Positions 1-11,512 of a stretch of DNA of 64,000 bases are shown here, in pieces; positions within the stretch are counted from its first letter, which is position 1; the number at the start of each line of letters is the position of its first letter. Origin of the DNA: Amia ocellicauda. Taxonomy: Eukaryota > Chordata > Actinopteri > Amiiformes > Amiidae. The DNA is taken from contig NC_089851.1 in the NCBI RefSeq assembly GCF_036373705.1, forward strand, positions 23,453,470 to 23,517,469, given 5' to 3'. The notes beneath the pieces are model-generated. The model was not told the origin of the DNA and made no database searches. It saw only the letters and a program-made list of their open reading frames with translations. The translations under genes and the position numbers were made by a program.

Positions 1-606
1 GAAACCTGACTGGCAGCAATAACATTTGACCAATCTCTGGTTAATTGCTTTATCAAGAAATCCACTTTTACTTTAGAAATTAGTAGTCTCCAAGTTTCCC
101 ACTCTTGCTCCGGTAATTACAATTGATGTACAGAGCTTGACAGTCTGCCAGAATGGACTGCTAGTCAGATGTGGAGGTGCCGGCTGCTGCACTAGTTGTA
201 CATGCAAGGTGACAGGCAGCACACGGAATGATACAGTGTCTCTTTCCCGCAGCCCAACAGGAGCAAGCAATTTAGGTGCATCATCAAAAACAGGTTAACT
301 TTGCCATGTATCTTACGGTCAAGGTGCAACATTTATTTATACTTTAAAAGAACCTGGAGAAAACAGTTCTCTCCTTTAGCCAGTGCAAACAGATAGAACG
401 TGTAGACAGATAAGGTTAAACATAGTCATTACTCGTACATTCAGATTCATGTATGGGAAAAATCCTACAGCAGTAATCCCAGTTAAATACAGGATTTTGC
501 CACTTGCTGTAGAATAATTGCAGCCCCTCTGAGAGCAGTTTGGGCACACATGTATTAACTTGACCTTGTGATTCCTTTCAAATATATTTGAGTTCCATAC
601 AGAGTC

Positions 607-607
<1 letters not shown>

Positions 608-650
<43 letters not shown>
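608..650. repeat. (TA)n microsatellite
   Basis: A run of about 20 alternating TA units with a few A interruptions at the edges. Simple sequence repeat, likely length-polymorphic. Confidence 0.9.
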
Positions 651-2826
651 TGTATGGGCCTGGCCTCCTCGCATTGTACAGTATGTTCAGTGGCCCGGAG
701 GGTGATCAGGGCAACAGATCATGTGTCCACCATTTACATTTTTCTGAACTTTTGCAGTTTCTCCTAATTTTACCACTGGTATTGTAAGGAAAACAACTCT
801 GTTAAACAGTCCAAGAAAGACCAACATGCTGTATGATTTGTATCTTTTGATATGGTGAATATTTTTCTTAATTTTACATTTTGTGTAATTGTTTGGTATT
901 GTAATATGTGATTATGCATCATTTATGCATTTTATTCTTATAAAATATTCTTCCAAAACTGTTTCAAAGACAAAAAAGTTAACATGCCTTAATTTCCCCA
1001 TTAACATTTTACAATCGGAAAAATGTTACCTTTTTGTATTTACATTCTCACAGAGAGCCAAGAACAACTGTGTGAAAGATATAACAAGGTACTGACTTTT
1101 CTCCTTGGAAATAAATTAGTTAATGATAGAAAAAAATATTTTAAAGTACTAATGGTGAACAAAATCATGAAAATTATATCTTGACATACTTGAGGACATT
1201 TTGTTTGTGTTGGTTTAGAACAAATATCAGTTAATTCTGCAGGAGTTTTAAGATGTCTTTCCTGTGTGCCCCTCCTCTGTCCTGACCCCACGTTGCTGAT
1301 AGAAAAAGTCATATTCTTAAGCTCTAATATAAACATGCATACTGTGAGTATTCATCAGCTGTGAAATAATTTCCATTATAAAGAGTAAAAGTGTGCGTAA
1401 TTATTCCATTGATATTTATCTTCCATACAATTTCATAAGCTCTTAAAGCCTTGGCTTATGGTTGAATGCACAAAAACAAATAGATTCGAAGCCTTCACAA
1501 TCCAACTGCTGAATGTGATGAAGGCACAGTCCTGCTGCTATTTGCTTCCCATAAATAATATTCCATTACCTTTGTCTATCTGTATTACACTGGTTCGATT
1601 TAAGTCAATGTTTTCTGCCTTAACTCCCCTATTAGAATTAATTTTGCATTATATCTCTGGGCAAAACTGCTGTATTTGAATGTTTTGTGGAAAATGAGGG
1701 TGTAGGTGGCGTTATTGAAGTACACCAAGAGGTTGTGTGGGGTAATTTAAGTAGCTTGATTGTAACTGTGGAGTTAATAACCAAATTATTCACAATGGTG
1801 TTCCTTCATCCTGAGGCAACAACTGTGGGAAATCAATGTGCGCAGACGGCACCCTCTCTTAGGCACAGGGGATAGCGCTGACTCGGCTGGTTTGTCTGTG
1901 ATGCTGGTTGATACTTTCTGGCAGTGAGCAAGAAATGTCAGGTTTGTGGAGGAAGAGATTACTAAGGATGACTTCCCAACTCCCCTTTTTTATGCTTAAC
2001 ATAATAAACAGGATAAGTATAGAAAGGAGTACCGTGATAATTGAATTAACGATGCAAAGAAGAGACTGCAACAAGCTATTATTAGCTGGTTTCTGAATTA
2101 CAGGCGAGCTGAATTGCCACAATCAATCCACAGGGCAGATGGGGGATGCAGACTCAATCTCTAGGCTCCCAGCCAGCCAGTGCCACACAGGAACACACTT
2201 CTAAGAGGCTTCTCTCTCTCCCATTGGGAATCTGGTGTAGAACTGTTGTAAAGAGCCCAACCAATCCCATATGTTAAAACTTATTATGACTCAGTGTCGT
2301 ACCCATAAACGGTCTTTAACAGCACCATTGTAACCCATGCAGCCTTTTGTTCTTGTTCAGGGAAATCCCCGCCCACTAATACTCTGCAGTGCCAATGGAG
2401 AAGTCAAAGGAAGTATATTAAGGGATGATATAAGGTTTGTATTTTCCATGATTATCATTGATATGCCACTGAGTCATTCTATTGTATATTGAATACCTAG
2501 TGATTTCATTCTGAAGTGTGTGCTGTCTTCGCCTGGTCGTGTGCCAGTAACATTTTGAAAAGATTGGACCAAGACTTCCCACCTCAGATCTGGAGCACAC
2601 TCTTATAGATCCCGAGAACCCTTTGATCTCAGCAATTGTCCGCACTGGTTGTTTATCCACAAGATGGTTTTGCATTTGCAATAGACTTCTCTTCTTGGCA
2701 ATTCCCTGTTGCAGCCCAGTTCCAGTGAAGTGATTTCACTTGAAAAATCCATCCTGTTCCTCTACTACAGCAAGGTTTTAGTCCTGTGCGAAAGACTTTC
2801 ACTTCCCACCTTTAGCATTGCTCGGA

Positions 2827-2912
2827 GAAAGGCACCTTGAACATTGTAATTAAAGAATCTGTAATTTAAAACATAATCTATCCTTATCGCTTAGCATCCA
2901 TTATCAGCCTAA
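2827..2912 (+). repeat. Dispersed direct repeat, copy 1
   Basis: About 85 bp that reappear in the same orientation at 4474-4562 with roughly 75-80% identity by eye. Shared blocks include AAAGGCACCTT near the start, TAATTTAAAAC in the middle and CCTTATCGCTT versus CCTAATCGCTT near the end. No terminal inverted repeats or coding potential are visible. It could be an old unnamed repeat or a local duplication. Confidence 0.5.
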
Positions 2913-3769
2913 TTTCAGTGTCTCAAGACCCGCAAGGATATCTGTCCTGGTGCTATTTTTCAGGAAAGTCGTAGGCTTACACATCGCTTTAGTAAACACC
3001 TTGCTGACTGAGATTGATGCTGTGGCAAAAGTCTACAGACAGTCATGCTATCTATTCTGTTTCTGTGACAAGGCCGAGGTGCGATCAGCTTTGCAGTTTT
3101 AATTGGAACTGTTGACAGAAGTTTTCAACAGGATTTAATTACATTTATATAAAACACTATATATCTCCAAAATACTTTAATCAGAGCATCAGACATCAAC
3201 ATCCAATGACAAATCTGCTTTCAAATATATGACACCTTTGTACATTACATTCCTGTCTTAATTCAAATTGATGGACTGGCATATATGGGCCCAGATTTTA
3301 AATAGGTAAGCAATGAGAGGCAGAAGTTAAGGCAATTTATCAGACTGGCTATTAGATGCAGTTGATTGGTACTAGTGAATCATCTGTGTAGCAGAGAAAA
3401 ACATTTATTTATTAATATTACCTCAATTTGAATGGAGTTCTTCACACAACTCCATTTAGCTTCGCTTGCATTATTCCTGTCAAACAAATTATGTTTTATT
3501 GGTATAATTTAAAATTCCATCAATCTTTAAGAAGTTAATCTGAAGGCGATTACTAAATTACATTTAAAATTACACGTTGTGGGGGTTAAACATCTAAGAT
3601 AATTAAGGTTAATTAAAAAAATGCAATAAAAATAAATGACATTGCTCAATTACTATCGTTCTTATTCTGATGGTTATTAATTGCAGAAATGATATCATAC
3701 TAATAAAATCAGTATAGTGACTAGATTCGATTAGAAAATACATACGACGCCTTTTATTTATTAAAACAT

Positions 3770-4010
3770 GGGTAAGGTTACAAACAAGAGGAGGGAAATT
3801 GACTGATCTTGTTCACCTAGCTGCTCAGTATCTAATCAATCTCAGAGTCTCACCCAGGCCTCTCCTTGTGAAGGAAACCCAAGAGTCAGCATCAACAGCC
3901 GGGCTGAGTGGTTTATCCCACACCCTTGCGTCTCTTTATATGAAAAAACAGTGTTTTCACTCCCAAGTAAATCTACTCTTCATTTCCACTGGATTTCTTT
4001 CATCCCTTTT
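3770..4010 (-). mobile_element. Degenerate CR1-like LINE 3' end
   Basis: The segment TTACAAACAAGAGGAGG near 3779 matches the 3' end seen in the clearer CR1-like copy at 17.0 kb. The following text reads like a worn version of the 3' region of such elements: it advances through TCTAATCAATCTCAGAGTCTC and then a degraded coding tail. It is much more diverged than the copies at 17 and 54-56 kb, so it is either an older insertion or a related family. Confidence 0.35.
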
Positions 4011-4473
4011 TCGTTGTTAAAATAAGTCAATAAAACAAAATGAAGACTTCTCAGAGCAAAATAATCAGATGCTAAATGCCAGGGTGAACCAGCACTGACA
4101 GGTTAAGACCGTAAAACATTGTGTAAATTAGAACTGTTTGAATAGCTGGTGTCCTGAAATGAACTTATTGTTACTGAGCACTCCTCATAAATGACCATTT
4201 TAAGGTGTCAGTTCTGTACATGGTTAAAAAATATATATAATATCTAACATTTATATTTATGAACTGCTCTTGCGCTTAAAATGCATTTATACAAGGCCTT
4301 TTTTAAATAACAGATTTACAAAGCAACTCCTTCTTGTGGTTTAGCTGTATTTAAACAAAGTAAGTTTAGGTCGTCTTGTTCCAAGAGACTAATTCTCCAA
4401 AGCAATTTCATGCATAAGCCTACAATGTCTAAATCCTATGATTAACAAAGATTTAAAACTCTCACTTTGCACA

Positions 4474-4562
4474 GGGAAAGGCACCTTCAAACATTTAATT
4501 AAAGATATTTAATTTAAAACTCAATCAATCCTAATCGCTTCACATTCATTCTCTTTAGTGAT
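4474..4562 (+). repeat. Dispersed direct repeat, copy 2
   Basis: Second copy of the block at 2827-2912, 1.65 kb away in the same orientation. The flanks diverge quickly, though weaker resemblance may continue for another 30-40 bp to the right (GTGTCTCAAGA versus GTATCTCATGA). Confidence 0.5.
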
Positions 4563-5331
4563 CTTGTATCTCATGATGAAGGTATTGCAAGATTCCCCTG
4601 CTTGTTCATCGCTGTCAAAGGGTTTGACATGTAAATATAAGTCTTTGTAATATCCGATTACTTTTTAGGGAAGTGAGGGGCGGATCAATTGTGTTTAAAT
4701 ATTAACACCTACCACTCTTTTGTTTTAGGTCCAAGTTAATAACTACAGTATTTGGAGGAATTAATGTAGCCCTAGTGTCGGTGAAAACAAATTAATTTCA
4801 CTGTTAATCATTTTATTCCAAGAAAGGGGTTTGAATGAGGACATGAATGCAATGAGCTGTATGTGCCTTCCCACATATGCTCCGTTAAATATTACAGTCA
4901 AAATGCACCTTGATATTAACTTTAAAGAAAGAAACCACAGCTAATCTATATAATACCTGATCTTAGTGATGCGATAAACTACACAAAGTTTTACACAGAT
5001 GGAAGGAAATATCATAACTGTTCCCATAATAATTATATCAACAGCATTTGCATTGTAGTCAAGCCAGCAGGAAATGTTTTGCCTTGTCTTAAGACGACAA
5101 CGTGATGCTTCTGTCTGCTGATGCAGTAGTCGCACAAGCTCTGCTTTAGAGACAGAAGTTATGTTATGGACAAAAAGTATGTTTGATGCTCTGTGTAACA
5201 AAGTCTATGAGAAGTGTCATATATATAATTTATAAAACTCTACTGTTTATAATAAACTGGAAAAAGTAGCATAGAGTTAGCTTGGTGAGTGGCTACTGAT
5301 TAGGACAAAGGGGTCAAGACACATAATGACA

Positions 5332-5357
5332 ACAATAATAATAATAATAATAATAAT
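5332..5357. repeat. (AAT)n microsatellite
   Basis: Eight or nine AAT units in tandem, about 120 bp from the 3' end of the adjacent L2-like LINE. Confidence 0.85.
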
Positions 5358-5484
5358 GTATCTTATCCTGTTATAATACTTGAGTTTTTTTGTAAAGAAT
5401 CAGTTATAGAGAGAAATGCAGTATTATAGAGGTGATCACAGGGCAGTATTGTAACATCAACCTCTATCCCACCCATGCATCCTC

Positions 5485-7622
5485 CTTTATTATTTATTTA
5501 TTTATGTATGTATTTATTGGCAGACACCCTTATCAAGGGCGACTTACAAAATATAAGCGCAATACATCCCTTACAAAATACAGTGCAGTTCAAGGCATAA
5601 AACATTACAAATTCCAATTTTCAAATACAGTGCAATTCAAAGCAGAATACATTTTACAAATTCCAATTTACATAAGTGTATAATGAGTGCAGACGAGATG
5701 TTAGGTCACAGTCATGGGCCAGGGGAAAGGGAGCAAAGGGAGCAAAGGGGAAATCAAAATAATACGAGTACTAGTAACGTAAGGCAAGTGCTATCTTACA
5801 GGAGAGTAAAGGACTAAATTACAATTACTGTCTGAAAAGATGTGTTTTGAGTAAGCGCTGGAAGGAGGTCAAGGTAACTTGGTGCAGTGTGGTCGAGACA
5901 GCGGTAGGTGAGGGTCAATGTCTTGAACTGAATGCGTGCCGGTAGCGGGAGCCAGTGGAGGGAGCGGAGCAGTGGAGTAGCGTGTGCGAATCAGGGCAGA
6001 AAGAATATCGGACGAGCCGCAGAGTTCTGGATGAGCTGGAGCGGCGGGTAGTGGATGCAGGCAGGCCGGCCAGGAGGGAGTTGCAGTAGTCCAGGCGGGA
6101 GAGGACCAGTGACTGGACGAGCAGCTGAGTCGAGTAGTTGGTGAGGAATGGTCGGATTTGGTGTATGTTGCTCAGGAAGAATCTGCAGGTGCATGTCAGC
6201 GCGGTGATGTGCTGGGTGTAGGAGAGCGCAGGATCGAGGTTGACTTCTAGGATCTTAGCGGAAGAAGGAGAGAGTGTCGTAGATTCCAAGGGGATTGAGA
6301 TGGAGAGCTCAGCAGAAGGTGAGGAAGAGAGGAGATCCGATTTGTAGAGGTTGAGCTTGAGGTGGTGCAAGTCCATCCAGGCGGAGATAGCAGACAAGCA
6401 GGAAGAGATGTGAGAGGGGATGAAAGGGTCAGAAGAGGGAAAAGACAGGAAGATCTGGGCATCATCTGTGCAGAAGTGGTAGGAGAAACCAGGGGATGCG
6501 ATGAGGGGGCCCAGGAAGCGAGTAGAGACCGAGAACAGGAGGGGGCCCAGGATGGAGCTTTGGGGTACGCCTGTGAGGAGAGGTTGGGGGGTGGATGAGG
6601 AACCTCGCCATGTCACTTGGTAGGTCCGGTCGTTGAGGTAGGAGGAGAACCAGGTGAGAGGAGAACCAGGTGAGAGCAGTCCCAGAGATTCCAAGGTCAG
6701 CAAGGCAGGACAGGAGGATGGAGTGATCGACAGTGTCAAATGCTGCGGAGAGGTCAAGGAGGATGAGGACTGAGGAGAGGGAGTCAGTGACGGCCAGGAG
6801 AGCCGTCTCAGTGGAATGAGCTATGCGGAAGCCGGATTGCAGAGGATCCAGGAGTGAGTGATGGGAAAGAAATGCTGAGAGCTGACAGTGGACCGCACAC
6901 TCAAGGGTCTTTGAGAGAAAGGGGAGTAGGGAGACTGGGCAGTAGAGAGGTAGGGTCAAGGGTTGGTTTCTTGAGGAGTGGGATGACAGCAGCTTGTTTA
7001 AATGCAGAGGGGAAACAGCCAGAGAAGAGTGATGAGTTGAGGAGGGAGGAGATGAAGGGGAGTAGATCAGGAGCAGTTGCTTGGAGGAGGTGAGTAGGGA
7101 GAGGTTCCAGGGCACACGTAGGTTTGTGACGTAGGAGGAGAGCAGAAACTTCAGCGTCTGAGAGAGGTGAGAATGAAGAAAAGGAAGCTTGATTGGTGGG
7201 AGACTTGGGTGAGATGGGAGAGGAGGGGGGACTGTTGAAGAGCTTGTGGATATCTGTGATCTTGGAGGAGAAGAAGGAGGCCAAATCATCTGCAGTGAGA
7301 CGAGGGAGGAGAAGGTGGAGTAGAGTTTGCGGGGGTTGTTGACAGTGGATTCAAAGAGTGATTGGAAGTAAGACTTCTTGGCTGAGGTGAGTGAGGAGGA
7401 GAGTGTAGATAGTAGAGAGCGGTAGAGTTCGAGGGCAGCTGGGAGTTTGGACCTTCTCCACTTGGATCGGGTTGAGCGGAGAACAGAAGAGATCCAAGGC
7501 TGAGGAGGGGAGGGATGGGCAGGACGAAACATGAGAGGACAGAGAGAATCAAGGGAGGAGGTGAGGGAGAAGAACAAAGAGGAGGTAGCGCAGCTGACGG
7601 ACAGATGGGAAAAACAGTCCAT
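5485..7622 (-). mobile_element. L2-like LINE, 5'-truncated, decayed copy
   Basis: Non-LTR retrotransposon fragment read on the minus strand. Its 3' tail (about 5490-5860) has an ATTT-rich end and a stem-loop (CCCTT ATC AAGGG near 5527-5540). The matching copy at 59.8-62.9 kb has the same tail. Upstream, broken frames (5915-6757, 6462-7736, 6901-7284) show reverse transcriptase motifs: a [16 protein letters not shown] block, [12 protein letters not shown] and GVPQ followed by PLLF. The catalytic YADD block is damaged here (a CTDDA-like reading near 6470). There are several frameshifts and one ~12 bp duplicated block near 6650. Homology to the second copy starts at about 7622, so the endonuclease is missing. 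It is a dead insertion, typical of incomplete target-primed reverse transcription. The L2 clade is assigned from motifs only; a related Jockey-superfamily clade is possible. Confidence 0.8.
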
Positions 7623-7679
7623 GGAAGGTAATATATAGTCCCTGCTACGGCAGCTCCTCCAATCACTGCACAGAAAATT

Positions 7680-7794
7680 GGTCGCATCAGTGTAGTGCAG
7701 ATTTTTGCAGTTCTGCGTGGATCTGCACTGCTCCACCAGGGGGATCGTTGGAATCCTGCAAATCTTTGGAAATCTGCGCTACAGGAATGCGACC
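7680..7794. repeat. Imperfect palindrome, MITE-like
   Basis: The left arm begins GGTCGCATCAG and the right arm ends AATGCGACC. Inner blocks TGTAGTGCAGATTT and AAATCTGCGCTACA are also complementary. The two arms of about 35 nt enclose a short loop. Similar sequences (CTCCTCCAATCACT and CTCCTCTAATCACT) flank the palindrome on both sides. It has no coding capacity and is probably a small non-autonomous DNA element just upstream of the LINE truncation point. Confidence 0.45.
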
Positions 7795-8124
7795 ACTGCA
7801 ACTCCTCTAATCACTCATGGAGGCCTGCAGACCTGACCAGGTGGTGTTGATACATTTTGTCTTTAAGTCATTAGAAATGGAGTTCCTTAAACCTTTGTAA
7901 TATTTGATTTTATATGATTGGATTTATCACTTACCCCCCATTATGTGTTTGTTAGCATTAGTAGCAGTGAAAGATACAGTTCTGTACATTCCTCACGTTC
8001 ATTTTTCAGCAGTTATTTAGACTAAGAATTGAATATGTATTTTCTTTCGTGCTTGCTTTGAAACATTAGTGCCAAAGAGTAAGCAAACCTCAGTTTTGAC
8101 AGCAAGTGCTGTGGACCATATGTA
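7795..8124. other. Non-coding spacer, nothing recognised
   Basis: AT-rich sequence between the palindrome and the first Tc1-derived MITE. No open frame, repeat or RNA gene is seen. Confidence 0.5.
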
Positions 8125-8702
8125 CACTACCGGTCAAAAGTTTTAGAACACATCAATTTTTCCAGTTTGTATTGAAATGTATGCAGTTTAATGTCTCAAT
8201 GTACTCTGAAATGAAAGCACAGAACAAATCAACAATTGGAAATGATAAAAAGAAAACTGACAAACCCCTCTGGTACCCATAAAAGGGCACCAAATCTACA
8301 TGCTTCTCTTTAAGCCCATGTGTACTCTTCACTGTTGTGTTGTTTGCCGAGACTCTCAGCTTTCTGATTTTGTGAAGTGTTCCGTCATTTTTATTTATTC
8401 AAATTTATTTTTTACACCCCCCCCTCTGCATTCTGAAATGAGGGACTGGGGGGATACTTGGTCTAAGTAGGAATACAAAATATTGACAATTATGACATTC
8501 TGGAACCAGACAGTCTACTGATCAAAACAAGTCCATCCACGTTTTGGTTGAAGCAACACACACCTGTAGAGAGCTCAAAATGTCAAGATTGAAAATACAC
8601 AATAACTTTACATAATCTCTGTGTTTGATAAAACGTCAAATACCATCTGAATGAGACTCTGCTTAAATTTCAATAAAAACTGGAAAATTTGACCAGTAGT
8701 AT
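8125..8702 (+). mobile_element. Tc1-derived non-autonomous element, copy 1
   Basis: The left end reads CACTACCGGTCAAAAGTTTT after a TA. The right end is the complement, with AACTGGAAAATTTGACCAG before a degenerate terminus. The TIRs extend inward by at least 50 nt, because the block TTTTTCCAGTTTGTATTGAAA recurs inverted. The interior has no transposase frame. An inverted relative with the same interior lies at 9910-10528, which confirms a family rather than a chance palindrome. Family knowledge: TA-flanked TIRs of this kind belong to Tc1/mariner deletion derivatives. Confidence 0.75.
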
Positions 8703-9909
8703 ACATCCATGCAAAGGCATTGAAGTGTAATTGTTTCAGAATCCAGAGATGCTAACATAGACAGGAGGGGTGTGTGAATAACTCCACCAGGTCTAGGTAT
8801 TTTACCTGACACAGTTGAGAAGCACTGTTCAAGACATGTAATTCACAAAAAGGCAGAAATATGTTACTGCCCCCATTTAATATTCAGGGCCTGTACAATG
8901 TTAGATGAGGAATGGAAACTCAATGGACTGGTTTCTGTAACTGGCATAACTATGACACCAGTTGCTGCTTAAGTGATCAAATTAAGCCAAATTAACCGCA
9001 TAATGGAGTTTAATACCCAAGCGCAGTTTACAGAACACATTATAAGAATTACAAACCATTTAAAAGTGGAAAAACTTGCTTATTGATATTAATGCACTCT
9101 ACGTTTTTTAACAATAATTAACAACATTGGTTTAAATGTGATTTAAAGCATGTTTTTGACTGAAATATCGGTGGTATTTACACATTTGAAAGGAGATGAA
9201 AGTATGGGGGTTCAGACTGTTAAAGGAAGTAGATGGCATTCCCTTTAAGAGCACATCTACTTAATGCTAAATAGCAAACATCATATTTCAAAAACACATG
9301 GAGATTAAGTTTAATACATTCTGTGTTATGTGTCACCTAAACATTTACATACCAGAACACAACTAACACAAATATTTATTTAAAAAAAAATGAAAAATTA
9401 TGGACATCTTAGATTATGATCTTCACTTTTCGATGCTGATCAGATTTGCCAGTCAATGTAATAGTGTTAATTAACTTTACTTAAATTGTGTGACATGCAT
9501 GAGATGTCTGTGGTGAGGTTTTCGCGTAGCTGATCCCGTGGGAGAAATGTTTGTGCTTCAGGAGTGAGAATGTAAATCTTGTCATATTCTGGAAGAGCTA
9601 TTGAAGACCCCTTCCCCCAAGTTTTCCAGAAGTATTTTCCAAAGTGGCTATGTCTGAATAATAATATGGAGCTCATTTGTATTTAGATAAACACAGATAA
9701 ACATAGCTAAAGGTTAACTTCGGGTTTCAGATAACCATAATGTAAAGAAAACACCTGCTGGAAAGTATTAACTTTACATTCCATATCAACTTCAATTCCA
9801 TATTGCTGCCAAAGATTCTTATTCTCAAACCTGAAATCTAAAACAAAAGGAATGAGCTTACAGTGTATGCACAATGGTTACTAAATATTGTTATTAACTT
9901 TTACATATA
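8703..9909. other. Non-coding spacer between two related MITEs
   Basis: AT-rich DNA with no convincing frame longer than 70 codons and no recognised repeat. The minus-strand frame at 9467-9676 lacks any protein motif and I do not support it. Confidence 0.5.
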
Positions 9910-10528
9910 CACTACAGGTCAAGTCTTAGAACACCCCCATTTTTCCAGTTTGTATTGAAATTTAAGCAGGGTCTCATTCAGACGGTCATAGATCACTCAA
10001 TTTCGATCAGATTTCTTTGATTTCTTCAAATAGGCTTGTTTTGTTCAGAACAATCTTAACGATTAATCCAATATATTATCTGACGTTCTATCAAACACAG
10101 AGAAGTAAAATTGTTGTGTATTAGTACACTGTAAACAGTTTTCCATCTTGACATTTTAAGCTCTCTACGGGTGTGTGTTGCTTCTACCAAAACGTAGATG
10201 GTCTTGTTTTGATCAGTAGAATAGTTCAAGAATGTCATAACGGTCAATATTTTCTGAGATTTTGAATTCCTAATCAGAACATATCAGCATTTCAGAAAGT
10301 AGGGGGGGGGTTAAAAACCCAAATTTTCACATCAGAGAATGCTTTACATCATTAGAAACACTTGGCAAACAATACAACAGTAAAGAGTACACATGGGATT
10401 AAAGAGAAGCACATGGATTTGGTGCCCTTTTATGGGTATCAGAGGGTATCAATTGTTTATTTGTTCTATGCTTTAATTTCAGAATACTGCGTAATTTCAA
10501 TAAAAACTGAAAAATGTAGGTGGTAGTG
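9910..10528 (-). mobile_element. Tc1-derived non-autonomous element, copy 2 (inverted)
   Basis: Same family as 8125-8702 in the opposite orientation. It has TA at both edges, a left TIR reading CACTACAGGTCAAGTCTTAG and a right TIR ending GGTGGTAGTG. Shared interior blocks, inverted between copies, include the GGGCACCAAATC/GATTTGGTGCCC region and the AAGCAACACACACC region. The minus-strand frame at 10056-10247 is the interior of this element and not a gene. Confidence 0.75.
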
Positions 10529-10889
10529 TATTTGATCATTTTTTGTTCAGGAATTATTTTATTATTATTTTTAATAATGCATTTGTCTTGTATTTTTGTA
10601 AGATTACAATTATTATTATTATGTTTCGACAATCACTTTTGTACTACGAAACTTTCATAGAAACATATAGGTGGAATGCAGATGGTGTAGTAGTAATGCA
10701 ATGCAGTTTATTCTACTGTCACTGTCCTGCATTAGTCAAGCACTCTAGTAAAATATGGAATTTGCTTGGTGCTGGAGAGCAGATACAGACTGACAAATAA
10801 CACAAACACAGACGCACTTTCCCTGAGGAATTATGGTTTTGGGTTTGTGTGTAGTACAATCGGACTTGTAGTTGCAACATGCAATTGTA

Positions 10890-11040
10890 AAAACAAGTTA
10901 AATAGAGTATGGTATACTATGGTAAAATCACAGTAAAGGGTTGTGTGATGTACCATAGTAAAGATACAAAGTTGTGTGGTGTCCCATGCTAAAATCAGAT
11001 TAAAGTGTGATGTGTTGTTGTACTGTGGTAGCCTAGGTTG
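10890..11040. repeat. Degenerate tandem words (TACTATGGTA type)
   Basis: Words such as GGTATACTATGGTAAAATCA, TACCATAGTAAAG and CCATGCTAAAATCAG recur at about 45-50 bp spacing with GTTGTGTG(G/A)TGT between them. This gives three imperfect repeat units. No coding capacity is visible. Confidence 0.45.
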
Positions 11041-11467
11041 CTTAAGATTGCGTAGTAACCGCAAACTGTGTTGACCTCAATCTGCAACGATACAAAATGT
11101 GGTCTTTGGCCTATAGGGTCTGTGTATGTATACAATACCATATTTTTGCCATGCTACACCATATTGAAACCATATTTTGAATCCACAGTAAATTATGCAT
11201 TACCACAGGTTAACCAACCATACAACACCACAATACACCTTGAGTTTTTAGCACAGTATACTAAACTACAGTTTCCTCTTGTAGAGGAGAAAAATGTAAC
11301 CACCTCATATTTGGCCAATGATCCCATTGACACGTCTTGTTCCTTTAGGACACTTTTAAAGTGGTCTTTTACTACACTTTGTTTCCCCTTATTGGGCTTG
11401 TAATGGTTTATTATAAAGGCATCATGAGGTTAAAAAGGCTTACTCTTGGGGCTATTTCCATGTATGA

Positions 11468-11512
11468 TCAATAATAATAATAATAATAATTAATAATAAT
11501 GATGATAATAAT
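11468..11512. repeat. (AAT)n microsatellite, interrupted
   Basis: Tandem AAT/GAT triplets over about 45 bp with interruptions. Confidence 0.8.

Larger units (their letters stand above)
1..5331. other. AT-rich non-coding DNA, no gene seen
   Basis: I see no exon set, conserved protein motif or long reading frame here on either strand. It lies downstream of the 3' end of MTRR, so it is intergenic or belongs to an intron or 3' region of a neighbour outside the window. Listed separately are a TA repeat, a pair of diverged direct repeats and a worn LINE 3' end. A short minus-strand frame at 1859-2122 has one hydrophobic stretch and is discussed in the findings. Confidence 0.6.
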
